DNA of 64,000 bases from Gardnerella piotii (GTDB lineage: Bacteria; Actinomycetota; Actinomycetes; Actinomycetales; Bifidobacteriaceae): positions 1,178,001 through 1,242,000 of the forward strand of contig NZ_QJUV01000001.1 of assembly GCF_003397585.1 (NCBI RefSeq), read 5' to 3'. Each line of letters starts with the position of its first letter. The first letter of the stretch is position 1. The notes beneath the pieces are model-generated. The model did no database searches. It had not been told where the DNA came from and was given only the letters and a program-made list of their open reading frames with translations. Positions 27,831 to 38,602 of this stretch are shown here, piece after piece. The position numbers were made by a program, and so were the translations under genes.

Positions 27831-29130
27831 TTTCTACAGATGTAACATTAGCTGTGATCAAGCCACTTTTAAGAGTAACTGTTATATCGTCGCCAGTTTT
27901 TACACGACTAGAATCGTCAAGCACTTTCCCGCCGCTAATTTGCACAACCGCGTAACCGCGATTAAGCGTTGATTGCGGGCTAAGAGCTGTAATGCTGGCA
28001 TGTGCCTTTTCAACAGTCAAACTAGCGTCATCCAGCAGACGCACCAAACCATGCCTCATGCGTTCAATTGCTTGCTGAACAAACAACTCGTGCGGCTCCA
28101 ACATAGTGGTTGGCTGAGTAATACTTGGCCTATTCGCATATCCCTCAATAAGCTGAATCTCGTTGCTAACTCGCGCAGAAATCCTCATGCGCGCGTGTTG
28201 CAAGGCGTTATCAATCAACTGCCATTGCTCGTTAACATCTGGAACAACGCGCTTTGCTGCATCTGTAGGCGTAGAAGCTCGCATATCTGCCGCCAAATCA
28301 ATCAGCGTCCAATCGTCTTCGTGACCAATCGCAGAAACAATCGGAGTTACGCAAGCAGCCGTAGCGCGAACCACGCCCTCGTCCGAAAATCCAATCAAAT
28401 CTTCAAAACTACCGCCGCCGCGCGCAACAATAATCACATCAACCTCTGGGTCTGCGTCTAGCTGCTTAATGGCCGCAATAACGTCCGCTGGGCATTGCAC
28501 ACCCTGAACATGCGCGTGAACCACCTTAAAACGCGTTACAGGCCATCGCAAATTGACGTTTGTAATAACATCGCCCTCTGCGCGAGCTTGAGGCGCACAC
28601 ACCAGTCCAATGCACTTTGGAAACTCGGGCAGCGGCACCTTATTTTCCGCGTCGAACAAGCCTTCGCCTTTAAGCTTTTTGCGCAACTCGTCTATTTGCG
28701 CTTTTAAGTCGCCAGCACCAACACGCCTAATTTCGTCGGCAACAAAGCTCAATCGTGTTGCTTTTACCCAAATATCTGCCTTGCCGTGAACAACTACCCT
28801 ATCGCCCTGCCGCAAATCTTTCGCTTGCTGAACAAACTTGCTAAAGCCCATTATGGAGATTGAAACGTCTTCGTTGCTGTCTCTAAGCGTTACGTAGCCA
28901 GACGTAGACCTTCTCATGTTGATTTCAACAATCTGACCTTCTACCCAAGCAGCAGGCCACTTTTCTACAGCACCATGGAACTTTTGGCTTATAACGCTTA
29001 CTGGCCAAGGATTTTCTGCACTTGTTTCGCTTGCACGCAAAGGTAGCGTGCGATTAGATTGCGCTTTAGGCTGCAACTCTGAGCCTTGATGCTCATTTTG
29101 CAATTCTTGCAACACCATACTTAATGTCAT
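27823..29130 (-). CDS. xseA: Exodeoxyribonuclease VII large subunit
   Basis: Catalytic subunit of ExoVII. The N-terminal OB fold is visible (WVEGQIVEINMRRSTSGYVTLRD, GDRVVVHGKADI), then the nuclease domain: CIGLVCAPQARAEGDVITN, VIIVARGGGSFEDLIGF, and the conserved VSAIGHEDDWTLIDLAADMRASTPT, followed by the helical extension and C-terminal LNRGYAVVQ motif. About 435 residues from the ATG at 29130; other ATGs at 29163 and 29118 are possible and none has a good ribosome-binding site. First gene of xseA–xseB. Confidence 0.93.
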   Translation of the reverse strand: MTLSMVLQELQNEHQGSELQPKAQSNRTLPLRASETSAENPWPVSVISQKFHGAVEKWPAAWVEGQIVEINMRRSTSGYVTLRDSNEDVSISIMGFSKFVQQAKDLRQGDRVVVHGKADIWVKATRLSFVADEIRRVGAGDLKAQIDELRKKLKGEGLFDAENKVPLPEFPKCIGLVCAPQARAEGDVITNVNLRWPVTRFKVVHAHVQGVQCPADVIAAIKQLDADPEVDVIIVARGGGSFEDLIGFSDEGVVRATAACVTPIVSAIGHEDDWTLIDLAADMRASTPTDAAKRVVPDVNEQWQLIDNALQHARMRISARVSNEIQLIEGYANRPSITQPTTMLEPHELFVQQAIERMRHGLVRLLDDASLTVEKAHASITALSPQSTLNRGYAVVQISGGKVLDDSSRVKTGDDITVTLKSGLITANVTSVEKS

Positions 29131-29283
29131 GCTTACAGCTTGACTGTTAAGAAGGACAAACATGCAAACACGCCAATTTAACAAATGAGCATACAAAACA
29201 TAAAGCGCACTAACCAAATATTCCCCATGCTGTTACACATGGGGAATATAACTATTTAGACTTAAAGGTAACTAGTTAACACT

Positions 29284-32200
29284 TTACATGCGCATTTTGC
29301 GAACAAAAAGTGCAAAAGTGCCACTTAGCAGCAACAAAGCCAATGTAGCCAGTGTGAATACTATTCCAGCACCAGTCACACCTAACTTTGAAAGCATTCC
29401 CTCTGTATTAGTGTTCTTTGAAGAAGATAATGAGTTACTTAAGGAAGAATTAGCATTATTATTAGCATTCTTACTATTGCCATTAACATTGCTATTAGCA
29501 TTACCATTAGCACCTGCATATGCTCCTGAGTTAGTCTCAGAACCATTTACCTCATTATTATCTGCAATATTACTTGCAGATTCATAATCTTCATCACTAG
29601 ACGCAAAAGTAAATCCAGGATGACTTTCAGAATGTATCAAGTTATATTCTGCAATAGTCTCATCGAATGAAGTTGCATTAGCTGGAATAACCCACACATT
29701 AGTCCAAGCAATTTGTAATCCTCTGTTATCAATAAGAACAATTGTATGTTTACCCGAATATCCTTCTGGAATCTCAGCATAAAAATGAGGCTGACCTTTA
29801 TCATCCAAAACAACCTTTACGTAGCTAGCACCATCTTTGCCATGCAACAAAACAGGAAGAGAATAAATGTACGCATATGCATATACAACTTTATTCTTCT
29901 TAAGCTGCTCAATAATGTCACTATTTTGGCTAAGTCGAAGCTTCATAGGATTTTCGACACCTGCACGAGCAACATTGTTTTCATATTTACCAACTAAAAG
30001 ATTGCTCTTAAGAGCTTTTGTTAATTCAACAACACTCTTAGGAGCTGCTGGAACATGAGCGTTTGCATCTGGAGGAGCAGGAATTTCTTGCTTCTTTGGA
30101 ACATTTGGATTCACATTATGACCAGGCACATCTGGCTTAGAATGATCAGGCTTAACTGGTTCAGCATGCTTCTTTTTAACAAACGGAATGGAAGTTCGCT
30201 GATTATCACCAGCAGCTGAGTTTCCAGCATAATCAATAGCTTCTACGCGAAGAATATGATTACCTTCTGCCAGATCTTTAGCATGAATGACTGCCTTTAA
30301 TTCCAAATGATCCTTTTCAGGTTTATCTACTTCAGTATAGGAACTATATCCTTGAGTTAACGAAAGCAATGTACTTTCTACAGGATGAGGAGCTAAATTC
30401 GTATTAGAAACAGCACCGATTGGCTTGTCATCAACATATGCAGCTACAGATTTAAGATTTGCATCTTTAGCTTTTACAGCAACAGTATAGTCACCTTCTA
30501 CTGATTCACCGTCTTTCATGCTCACATCTACAGTTGGATTTGTTTTATCAACAACAACTGGAATGGAACCATAAACAGATGAATTAACCTTGTCTTCAAG
30601 CTCAAGAAAAACATGATCTCCATCTTCTACATCAACATCACGCTCAAATTCTTTTTTGTTTGCTTCTGGGCCATCACCATTTTCCAGAGAAGTAAACTCT
30701 GCAACAACAGAATGATTGATAGAAAGCCTATATCCAGAAGCGTTATCTTGAGCACTACCCTTAAACTTTACGGTATCTTTGTTTGTAAACAATGTATGAC
30801 CATATAATTGTGGATTAACAAAAGTAGCTTTTGGAGCTTCTTTATCAAACAAGAAAGCAACTGCAAAATCCATAAGCTTATTACCATCAGCAGTTTTTAC
30901 AACAGCACGGAAATCATTAATTCCAGTATGCATTGGCAAATCAATAGAGAAACTATGCGCTTGACTGTCTATCTTTGCAGCAATAGCTGACTCTAACATA
31001 TACTTGCCATCTTTATTAAGACGCGTAGAAGGAGTAAATTCTACACTCTTTATATCTGGACCAACAGTACCTTGCAAAGTAAAGGAGTCTAAGCTTGGTC
31101 CTGCAGTAATAGGATTAATCATCCAAATATTTGCTCCAAGTGGAGTTACATTACTTGGATAGAACACGCCATTGCTTACTTCCATAAAGTTCGGCTCGTT
31201 ACGGCCTTGAAGCTTAACAGACTTAATTTTAAGATTCTGACCATTACTTGCGCAGAGAGTAACCTGATACGCCTTAGCAGAAGGCTTTACTGTTACTTCA
31301 AATGTTCCATCCGAATTAATCGTTACTGGATCCTCTTTTGTCTCAGTGTCATCTACATCATCAGCAGATTCGCTGCTTGAATTAGAAGAACCAGGATCAG
31401 TAGAACCAGCTGCTTGCTTCACTTTATCCACTTGGTAACGAATTGTTAGCTCAAGCTTTTGCTTAGGTTGTGAACTATCTTTTACTTTGCCTTTTACAGT
31501 TACACTACCATCACTCAAAACAGGCAAACTTCCATCACTATCGCCACTATCCGTATTAGTAACACTAATACGCGGACGCTCTGGATTGTATGTTAACGTA
31601 AACTCTTCGCTAGCTATTTGCGTTTTGCATTTATCATCAGAGAATCCAAGCACCTTTACAGTGTTTTCACCACGTACTATTTTTATATTACTAGCAGTAA
31701 ACTTTGGTGCTTTATTTAGATTCACTTTAACTGTTGTTTTAACAATTGATCCATCGTATTTCTTGTAACTTGCTAGAACTTTCATGGATTTAACATCATC
31801 AGAAACATAACCTTCAAGATTTAACTTATTGTCATGCACTACAGATGTTCCAACCATCTTCCCGTCCATTTCCTTTCGACGAGAAATGAAGATTTTATGA
31901 TCTTTATTAGCAAACACTTTAACTACACGAGTTCCATTCATTCCTGCGTCTTTAGCAACAACAGAAATAAATGGCGTTGTGTTACCAACATTTATTTTGC
32001 ACACGCGCTTATGATGTACTTTATCTAAAGTGCAACCAGTTGCATCATCATACTTAAATACATCATCATCACCAACACGGCGAATAACTGGAAGACCAGG
32101 ATCTTCACTTAAGTTATCACTTAAAGTGATTGTTACAACGCCATTAGAATCACGGTCGGAAACATTCACATTAGGACCATGCGTATCTAGAGCAAACTTC

Positions 32201-35184
32201 ATGTCGTAGTTTTGCCACTGAAAGCCTTTGCCCAAACGAGCTTGAATGCGATACACGTAATTTCCATCCTCAAACCGCACAAACTGCGCGATTTTCGGAT
32301 CATAACGCTTACCATCAAAACGACCATTCACACCTTCATGGCCCATTGAATCTGCTGCAGAAGGCAAAGTAGGTCTAGAAACATTGTGGTCTTCACCTAA
32401 AACTCGTAATACCTTGCTTGCATTTTCATCCATAATCTCGTAGCGAATATCTGCCGCACTACGCAATAATGGCACATATGGTGTGATTAAATCATACCAT
32501 CCATCATCATTAGGTGAGAACATGAATCGTTTAGATCCATTTATCTTAACTTGCATACTTCCGTCTGCTGAATCAGACATAAGGGCAGTAGTTGAATCAA
32601 TTTCACCATTACTTTCATCGGAAGACTGGTTCGGAGCTGCAGGAGAAGGATTTTGTGCAGGATTAACAGGCTTAGCTGGTTTATCAGCATTCTTATACTT
32701 TTCACCAGGTTTAACCAAAATCTGCTCAGCATTCCAATTACCAACAAAACCAAGATATGGAACAGACAAATCAGGCTGACCTTTAGTCTTAGACTTTAAG
32801 CAAGCCCATCCTTCAATGTAATGGTTTTCCCCATATTGAGGATTCAATGTGAAAGTAATATCAACTGTTTTACCAGCCTCTACAATTACGGAAGACTTAT
32901 CTGCAGTTAATGTTTCTTTATCGTTCACAAATGTGGATGTTTTTTCACCAGGTTTATTTGTCTCGTTTACAACAACCTGATTCGGTATGCTATATTTAAC
33001 ATTCTCAGAACCATAATTGTGCAATGTTACATTAAACTTGCGTTCACCCTGCTTTAACTCATAAAGAGAAGCATATGCTTTACTTTCATTGCTGCGACTA
33101 TCTTTAGTAGTTGCAACAACATCCGTCTTAATGGCTTTGTCGAGCTGCGCTAAACCAGCGCCAATTTGTCTAGGAGCATACGGAACTTTTTTATTACCAT
33201 CATCCCGAGTAAGAATCTTAGCTGTATTCATCAACACTTGCTCAATACGATCAACTAATTCAGAAGGTTTAAGTTCTTTGCCCTTAAAACGCTTTTTATA
33301 ATTTTCCATCAGCAGAGCAGAAAGACCTGATATATTTGGGGCTGCCATAGAAGTACCAGACATACTTCTGTACTTATTATCATTCTGAGTAGACCACACA
33401 TTCCCACCAATACCAGAAATATGAGGCTTAAAATTAAGATCTGGAGTTGGACCCCAAGACGTAAATCTAGATGGCTTTAACGAATCTGGGTTAGCAATAG
33501 CAACGAAATCATTGGTGAAAGTTACTTCCACTTTTCCATTATTCTTTTTGATTGCTTGATAGATTGCCTCACCATCTTCATAGCGTATTGATGTTACAAA
33601 AACATCTTTAATCTTATCGACGCCTGCCATATCTAGGAATTGAGTAGGATCATCCTTTACATTGTATACAACAACACCTTCAGCACCTTTTTCTTTTGCG
33701 TTATTAACTTTTTCTGTAAACGCAATATCTCCGCGTTTAACTAATGCATATTTACCCTTTAAGTTAAGGTCTTTAACATCATCTTTTTTACCAAGGTTAA
33801 TATCAACAATTTCATGTGATTTTCCATCAGCTACACCTGTAGAAAGTGAGTAAGGAAAATCATTTTTCTTAGCATCATTAGAACCAGAGTTTGTAGCAGA
33901 TGCATTATTAACAAACCATTGCGCCTTGGTTTGTGTAACTTTTGAATTTTCAACAGAAGCAACACTAAAAGCATCTGGGAAGGAAGATGGAGACCCCAAA
34001 GTGCCATCATCCCATTTTCCAAACACATCATCTAATCCACCAGAATTCGAGAAGTTCAATCCAGAATTTCCAGCCGAAACAACAGGCAACACTCCAGCTT
34101 TTCTAGCCTTCATTAACGCTAACGCAGCAATACTTGAAGTAGAATCAAGTCCATTATCGGAGCCAATAGACATGTTTATAACGTCGGCACCAAGCTTAAC
34201 AGAATCTTCTATAGCTGCCACAACATCCGCATCACGGCATCCAGGCATATCTGGGTTGTTAGAAAACACTTTCATAGCAAGCAGCTGCGCATTAGGAGCT
34301 ATGCCATTAACACGATGATTGCTAGCTGCAGGAGCATTTTCTTCATCTCCATTAGCTCCAACAATTCCAGCAACATGCATGCCATGCTGTTCAGCATGAT
34401 TATCTTTCACTTCATTAGTTTCATCTGCATAATTAAATCCTGCAGGAACTTTATCTGTAAATCCTGGTTGTGGATTTAACTTTTTTGCACTTTTAGCAGA
34501 TGAATCCAGCTTCATATCTTTACTGTTAATATCAATTCCAGTATCGATTATTGAAACCAACATGCCAGTACCATCTAAGTTTTTATTACTTTCTCGGAAA
34601 GCCTGCGTAAGACCCTGAAGCTCACGAGCAAAATTTTCCAGCGGATAATATAAACGCTCTTTTTCTACAGATCTAACTTCTGGCTCATGGCGTAAAGCTT
34701 GCATACGGTTTGCTGGAATTGTTGCTTCAAAGCAATTCATTAAATATCCAAGCTGACGACGAACACCCATATTGTACTTTTTACGCCATTTAGCAATTAA
34801 ACGATTTTGCTCGTCTTTATTTGATTTTTCAGAAACAACTGAAGGATGACTCGGCTGCTTACGCAGAGTAACAATAACAGCAATAGGCTTATTAGGCACA
34901 CTAGCACTGTTCTTTATAGCATATTTTTCAAGCAATGCAGCTTTATTTGAATCTAAGTATAAATTCTCATCTCTAGTAAGCTTATGGCTTACAGAGTTAT
35001 TTTTATACATTCTAAACTGCTTTTTAATAGAAGATGCATTTGCATCATTTACATAAGCACTGTTATTACTAACTGAATTCTTAGTATCCGCAGCATTCGC
35101 TGCACCAAATGGCGCAATAAGGGTTGCTGTAGCAACTCCTAATGCAGCTAAGCGAGTTAAATATGATGCTCTTTTGAACTTCAT
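29284..35184 (-). CDS. Very large secreted subtilisin-like (S8) serine protease
   Basis: Cell-surface protease of 1966 residues. Order: signal peptide (LAALGVATATLIAPFGAANA), I9-type propeptide to about residue 190, catalytic domain with Asp near 213 (SIIDTGID), His near 268 (QHGMHVAGIVG) and Ser near 611 (SGTSMAAPN), a protease-associated domain inserted before the Ser (YALVKRGDIAFTEKV), Fn3-like and several beta-sandwich repeats (VVDKTNPTVDVS and similar), a Pro-rich segment, an Asn-rich spacer, then a terminal membrane helix and RKMRM. It resembles lactocepin/C5a-peptidase architecture. The usual LPxTG is replaced by LGVTG. The start ATG at 35184 has AAGGAG upstream. Confidence 0.93.
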   Translation of the reverse strand: MKFKRASYLTRLAALGVATATLIAPFGAANAADTKNSVSNNSAYVNDANASSIKKQFRMYKNNSVSHKLTRDENLYLDSNKAALLEKYAIKNSASVPNKPIAVIVTLRKQPSHPSVVSEKSNKDEQNRLIAKWRKKYNMGVRRQLGYLMNCFEATIPANRMQALRHEPEVRSVEKERLYYPLENFARELQGLTQAFRESNKNLDGTGMLVSIIDTGIDINSKDMKLDSSAKSAKKLNPQPGFTDKVPAGFNYADETNEVKDNHAEQHGMHVAGIVGANGDEENAPAASNHRVNGIAPNAQLLAMKVFSNNPDMPGCRDADVVAAIEDSVKLGADVINMSIGSDNGLDSTSSIAALALMKARKAGVLPVVSAGNSGLNFSNSGGLDDVFGKWDDGTLGSPSSFPDAFSVASVENSKVTQTKAQWFVNNASATNSGSNDAKKNDFPYSLSTGVADGKSHEIVDINLGKKDDVKDLNLKGKYALVKRGDIAFTEKVNNAKEKGAEGVVVYNVKDDPTQFLDMAGVDKIKDVFVTSIRYEDGEAIYQAIKKNNGKVEVTFTNDFVAIANPDSLKPSRFTSWGPTPDLNFKPHISGIGGNVWSTQNDNKYRSMSGTSMAAPNISGLSALLMENYKKRFKGKELKPSELVDRIEQVLMNTAKILTRDDGNKKVPYAPRQIGAGLAQLDKAIKTDVVATTKDSRSNESKAYASLYELKQGERKFNVTLHNYGSENVKYSIPNQVVVNETNKPGEKTSTFVNDKETLTADKSSVIVEAGKTVDITFTLNPQYGENHYIEGWACLKSKTKGQPDLSVPYLGFVGNWNAEQILVKPGEKYKNADKPAKPVNPAQNPSPAAPNQSSDESNGEIDSTTALMSDSADGSMQVKINGSKRFMFSPNDDGWYDLITPYVPLLRSAADIRYEIMDENASKVLRVLGEDHNVSRPTLPSAADSMGHEGVNGRFDGKRYDPKIAQFVRFEDGNYVYRIQARLGKGFQWQNYDMKFALDTHGPNVNVSDRDSNGVVTITLSDNLSEDPGLPVIRRVGDDDVFKYDDATGCTLDKVHHKRVCKINVGNTTPFISVVAKDAGMNGTRVVKVFANKDHKIFISRRKEMDGKMVGTSVVHDNKLNLEGYVSDDVKSMKVLASYKKYDGSIVKTTVKVNLNKAPKFTASNIKIVRGENTVKVLGFSDDKCKTQIASEEFTLTYNPERPRISVTNTDSGDSDGSLPVLSDGSVTVKGKVKDSSQPKQKLELTIRYQVDKVKQAAGSTDPGSSNSSSESADDVDDTETKEDPVTINSDGTFEVTVKPSAKAYQVTLCASNGQNLKIKSVKLQGRNEPNFMEVSNGVFYPSNVTPLGANIWMINPITAGPSLDSFTLQGTVGPDIKSVEFTPSTRLNKDGKYMLESAIAAKIDSQAHSFSIDLPMHTGINDFRAVVKTADGNKLMDFAVAFLFDKEAPKATFVNPQLYGHTLFTNKDTVKFKGSAQDNASGYRLSINHSVVAEFTSLENGDGPEANKKEFERDVDVEDGDHVFLELEDKVNSSVYGSIPVVVDKTNPTVDVSMKDGESVEGDYTVAVKAKDANLKSVAAYVDDKPIGAVSNTNLAPHPVESTLLSLTQGYSSYTEVDKPEKDHLELKAVIHAKDLAEGNHILRVEAIDYAGNSAAGDNQRTSIPFVKKKHAEPVKPDHSKPDVPGHNVNPNVPKKQEIPAPPDANAHVPAAPKSVVELTKALKSNLLVGKYENNVARAGVENPMKLRLSQNSDIIEQLKKNKVVYAYAYIYSLPVLLHGKDGASYVKVVLDDKGQPHFYAEIPEGYSGKHTIVLIDNRGLQIAWTNVWVIPANATSFDETIAEYNLIHSESHPGFTFASSDEDYESASNIADNNEVNGSETNSGAYAGANGNANSNVNGNSKNANNNANSSLSNSLSSSKNTNTEGMLSKLGVTGAGIVFTLATLALLLLSGTFALFVRKMRM

Positions 35185-35202
35185 AAATACGCTCTCCTTC
35201 AA

Positions 35203-35567
35203 TGAAATACTTATAAAATATTTTTCACAAGCCTAGCATTGAGGAAAATAAAAAAAAACATAAATATGTAAATTTTTATGCATAAACAGTTAACAAATAC
35301 GAATCAACCCACAAAGAACGGCGAAATATAGCCATTTCTAAAGAGAAAATTTTTCAGAACTGCGTTGATTATACAACTATAAATTAACATGTTGTTCACA
35401 CAAAAGATTGAAAAACTCGTTTTTTGTTACTATTTTCTATAAATATTGCTTATATTTATAAACATATGTTACTTTAGATAAACTTCTTATCGAAATTTTT
35501 CCGAAATATAAAATGTGAAACCAAAAAAGCGTTATAGCACTAATAACAAAACACGACACGCCGTAAC
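35203..35567. other. A+T-rich intergenic region
   Basis: About 365 bp with no convincing ORF or RNA. It must hold the promoter of the S8 protease gene (minus strand). Poly-A and TATAAATA-like tracts are frequent, so no single promoter can be chosen. Confidence 0.5.
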
Positions 35568-35595
35568 TTGCAAATAAAGCGATTCTGAGTATAGT
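35568..35595 (+). promoter_or_regulatory. Promoter of tRNA-Lys
   Basis: TTGCAA, a 16-bp spacer and TATAGT, 27 bp before the tRNA gene. Confidence 0.6.
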
Positions 35596-35622
35596 TATTA
35601 CTCGGCTCAAGAAAACGCCAAC

Positions 35623-35696
35623 GCCCCTTTAGCTCAGTTGGCTAGAGCAGCTGACTCTTAATCAGCGTGTCCAGGGTTCGAATCCCTGAGGGGGCA
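35623..35696 (+). tRNA. tRNA-Lys (CUU)
   Basis: Cloverleaf with acceptor GCCCCTT/AGGGGGC, D arm GCTC/GAGC, anticodon stem GCTGA/TCAGC with loop CTCTTAA (anticodon CTT), T arm CAGGG-TTCGAAT-CCCTG and discriminator A. 74 nt; CCA not encoded. Confidence 0.97.
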
Positions 35697-35703
35697 CAAA
35701 CAA

Positions 35704-35731
35704 AACCCAAGCTTTGCGGCTTGGGTTTTTT
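35704..35731 (+). terminator. Rho-independent terminator of tRNA-Lys
   Basis: ACCCAAGC / GCTTGGGT stem with a 6-nt loop followed by TTTTTT. Confidence 0.9.
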
Positions 35732-35777
35732 CGTATTTAGGCACATCTCCTACTGCCTACCTGCTTTGCTAATTATT

Positions 35778-35828
35778 CCTGTAAATACGGAGATTCAAGC
35801 ATAAAACTTATGCATCCATATTTACAGG
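35778..35828. terminator. Two-tier inverted repeat downstream of the LRR gene
   Basis: CCTGTAAATA (35778–35787) pairs perfectly with TATTTACAGG (35819–35828), and GCATAA/TTATGC forms an inner hairpin (35799–35813). It lies about 60 bp past the LRR gene stop. There is no strong T run, so its role as terminator is tentative. Confidence 0.5.
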
Positions 35829-35885
35829 GTTACACACAATTACATGCTTACGCATACTTACAGGCTTGCGCCCACACACCTATTT

Positions 35886-38391
35886 TTACAAAATATATTG
35901 CTTGAATTTGCATTTACAAATAGCAACAACTCCAAGCAATATGCTAAGCATTGCAACAATCGCTATTAAAGACGACTCAGAGCCAGTTGCTGGAATAGTT
36001 CCACGCGATTTATGCGATGCGGAGTTAATTCCAGCAGCAGTTTTGTGCCTATTAGCAGACTTAGCAAAAGCTACACCATTTTTAGATGCACCATTCCTAG
36101 AAGCATCTGGCTTTTGATTAAGGTACGGATTAGGCGTATTGCTATTTTCTGAACCAGTATTAGGCGTTGTGCCTATGTTTGAATCAGGTGTTACGTCTAT
36201 GTTCAAATATGGCTTAGGCAATATCTCTGGTTCCGTCATGTGTGTTTGACCCGAAGGGGTTTCAGGCTGATCTGGAGTTGGCGCAGGTGCAGGCGTGACA
36301 GGCGGATTCTGCGGATCTGGCGTTGGCGTTGGCTGCGGCGTTGGCGTCACTGGATGCGGCTGCGGCTCTGGCACTGGCTGAGGATGAGGCTGAGGTTGAG
36401 GCGTCACTGGCTGCGGCTGAGGTTGAGGCTTAGGCGTTGGCGGATTAAGCTGCGGCTTTGCCTTTACAGTAAAGCTTGCTTTAAACGTACACTTAGACCC
36501 ATCAACGTAACTTACCGTAACAGGAACTTCAACAGTCTGATCTTTATCAGTCGCTTCAGGTATTTTAAAATCATCTACCGTAACCGTAGGTGCCTTGTAA
36601 TAATACTGTGTAGTACAAGCATCTGGATCATCTACATTATAACAACTTTTATAGTAGGAATCACCAATCTTAATTGGATAAACCCTATCGTTATCGTCAT
36701 TATAATAATAAGGTCTGGAATCAGAACTAAATCCATCATCTGGATTATCATCATCATTTTGACAAGCGCTTGAACATCCATCTTCAGATTTATTAGGATC
36801 ACATAAATCGCATGCACTAGGAGTTTTACCTTCAGGAATCAAAGGATAGTTAAGTCTACTTGTTGTTGTAAATAATCCCTCGACCTGCTTTTTAACGTCC
36901 GTTTTAATAGAATCTACAGTTGGCTGTTTAGCAGGCGGATTTTTGCTAGACGAATCAATATTATCAATTTTCACATCACTGCTTTTAGCAGGCCACGTTT
37001 GAGCCATTGTTTTCGCGGTAACTATAAAGGTCAAATTATCAGCAGGAAAGTAGCCTTCTATATGATTATTAAACTCACCATTTTTGTAACATACAGGAAA
37101 TTCAAAAGTTTCTTTACCAGGGAAAAAGGCTGTCCAATCGTCAGGCGAATTAGAATTGGTGTAACCTGCCCAGGGATCATATCCACAAAATTCCAATCCT
37201 AAATCGCTTATTTTCCCACTGTAGCCCGATAATTTACTATTTTTTAGCGCATTCCTAAAATCAATTGACTGACCAAAATTAACTTCTATATTTATACGTT
37301 TAATTACATATTGACGTATAAGAAGCCTTCCATTAAATCTAAAGTCTGGACCATAATGAACCGTACTGGTTCCATTGTAACCATTCTCTCCCAGTTTTTT
37401 ATTTAAATCAAAATCGATTAATTTAACTCCATCATTTTTATCAATATGAATTAACTCATTTGTAAAAGTATATCTACTGTGATAGATGTCAAAAAAATTC
37501 ATATAAGCATACCGATAATTAAAGATGTAATCGGCATCTTTAATTTTTGTTGGTTTCACAATTTGATTAACATTATACCCATTTATAGCATCACTAGGAG
37601 TTATATTTTTTTCAATATGTTGGTCAGAAAAATCGTAAGAACAGTTATATTTATCTCTATCTACATTATTATTCCAGCTTATATTCTTTTTATAAGCAAT
37701 AGTGTAAATATTATAAACGTTGCTAATATTATTTGTTTTAGCATTAATTGTTTTAAGTTTTCCGTTACATAGACCAACAAGACTATCTACATTACTAATT
37801 TTGTTTGTACTTATGTCTAAAGATTCAAGATTTGTTAAACCAGATAATTTCGTAATATCACTTATATTATTCCAACTCAAATTCAAATTTTTAAGATTTG
37901 TTAAACTAGCTAACTGGGAAATATCACTTATCTTATTCTCACTCAAATTCAGATCTTCAAGATTTGGAAAATACTTTAAAAAGCTAATGTCACTAATACC
38001 CTTACCGCTTATTCCAAGCTTTTTAATATTCTCCATACCTTTTTTCGTTGGATGCCAATCGTTTACAGAACTAGGCAAAGTAACATCAGTGTCATACTCT
38101 TTTATGCTGTCATACAACGCTTGTTTAAGTGTTGGGTTATTAGCGAATAAATTATTTGTATCTTCTGTTTTTTCTGCATCTGCAGCACCGTTGGCATTTA
38201 AACTAGCTGACTGGTTAGGGATACCCCCCCCCCACTGGAATATTTTGCGCAAAAGCTGCGTGAGATTCGCAAGCTGGCATTATGCCAAAAAGCATGCAAA
38301 CAGCAATAATCGAAGCAACAAACAGCTTAAAAACTTTAGCCGTTAAACCACTTTTAATACGATTAACCAACATGCCAATAACCCCAGGCAT
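35886..38391 (-). CDS. LRR cell-wall surface protein, signal peptide out of frame at a G10 tract
   Basis: Two overlapping reading frames make one gene. The first (ATG 38391, with AAGG upstream) encodes a signal peptide (FVASIIAVCMLFGIMP, cleavage after SHAAFA) and stops at 38215. The second (787 residues, ends 35886) encodes the mature protein: internalin-like 22-residue leucine-rich repeats (DLNLSENKISDISQLASLTN), a ligand-binding-like middle part, a Cys/Asp-rich segment, a Rib/alpha-like domain (VEVPVTVSYVDGS), a Pro-Gln stalk, and a sortase signal IPATG with membrane helix and Lys tail. The frames meet in G10 at 38224–38233; nine or twelve G would join them. Likely an adhesin; phase-off in this sequence, or a homopolymer sequencing error. 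Confidence 0.85.
38224..38233 (-). repeat. Homopolymer G10 tract (slippage site)
   Basis: Ten consecutive G on the minus strand lie just after the signal peptide codons of the LRR gene. One base fewer puts the two frames together. Confidence 0.9.
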
Positions 38392-38525
38392 AAACTCAAC
38401 CTTCTTATTTAACAACTCAAATAAATGTTAACTCGTAAACGCAGCCACAAGCCGCAAGTCACTATTTTAGTAACCATCTGGAACAATTACATAAAAATGA
38501 ATAAAATACGAAAAACACAGAAAAC

Positions 38526-38560
38526 AAAAAGACCCCGCAAGAAAACTTACGGGGTCTTTT
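38526..38560 (-). terminator. Bidirectional terminator after tuf
   Basis: GACCCCG / CGGGGTC core (with AAG/CTT extension) flanked by A run and T run on both sides; on the minus strand TTTTTG follows. It closes the str operon. Confidence 0.88.
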
Positions 38561-38602
38561 CTAAGCCTTAGCTAATATCTTCAGATTAGAAAATCGAAAA
38601 TA

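Noticed and set aside
27749-27835. Possible CRISPR-like array from the regular 9-bp repeats
   Set aside because: The unit is far too short and has no spacers; it is a simple tandem repeat. No CRISPR array or cas gene was found in the window.
36240-36773. + strand Arg/Trp-rich ORF opposite the Pro-Gln stalk of the LRR gene
   Set aside because: It is the complement of the CCN/CAR repeats of the stalk and has no independent support.
35886-38391. LRR gene as an ordinary pseudogene
   Set aside because: The only disruption is within a homopolymer and every other part is intact, so phase variation (or sequencing error) explains it better than decay.
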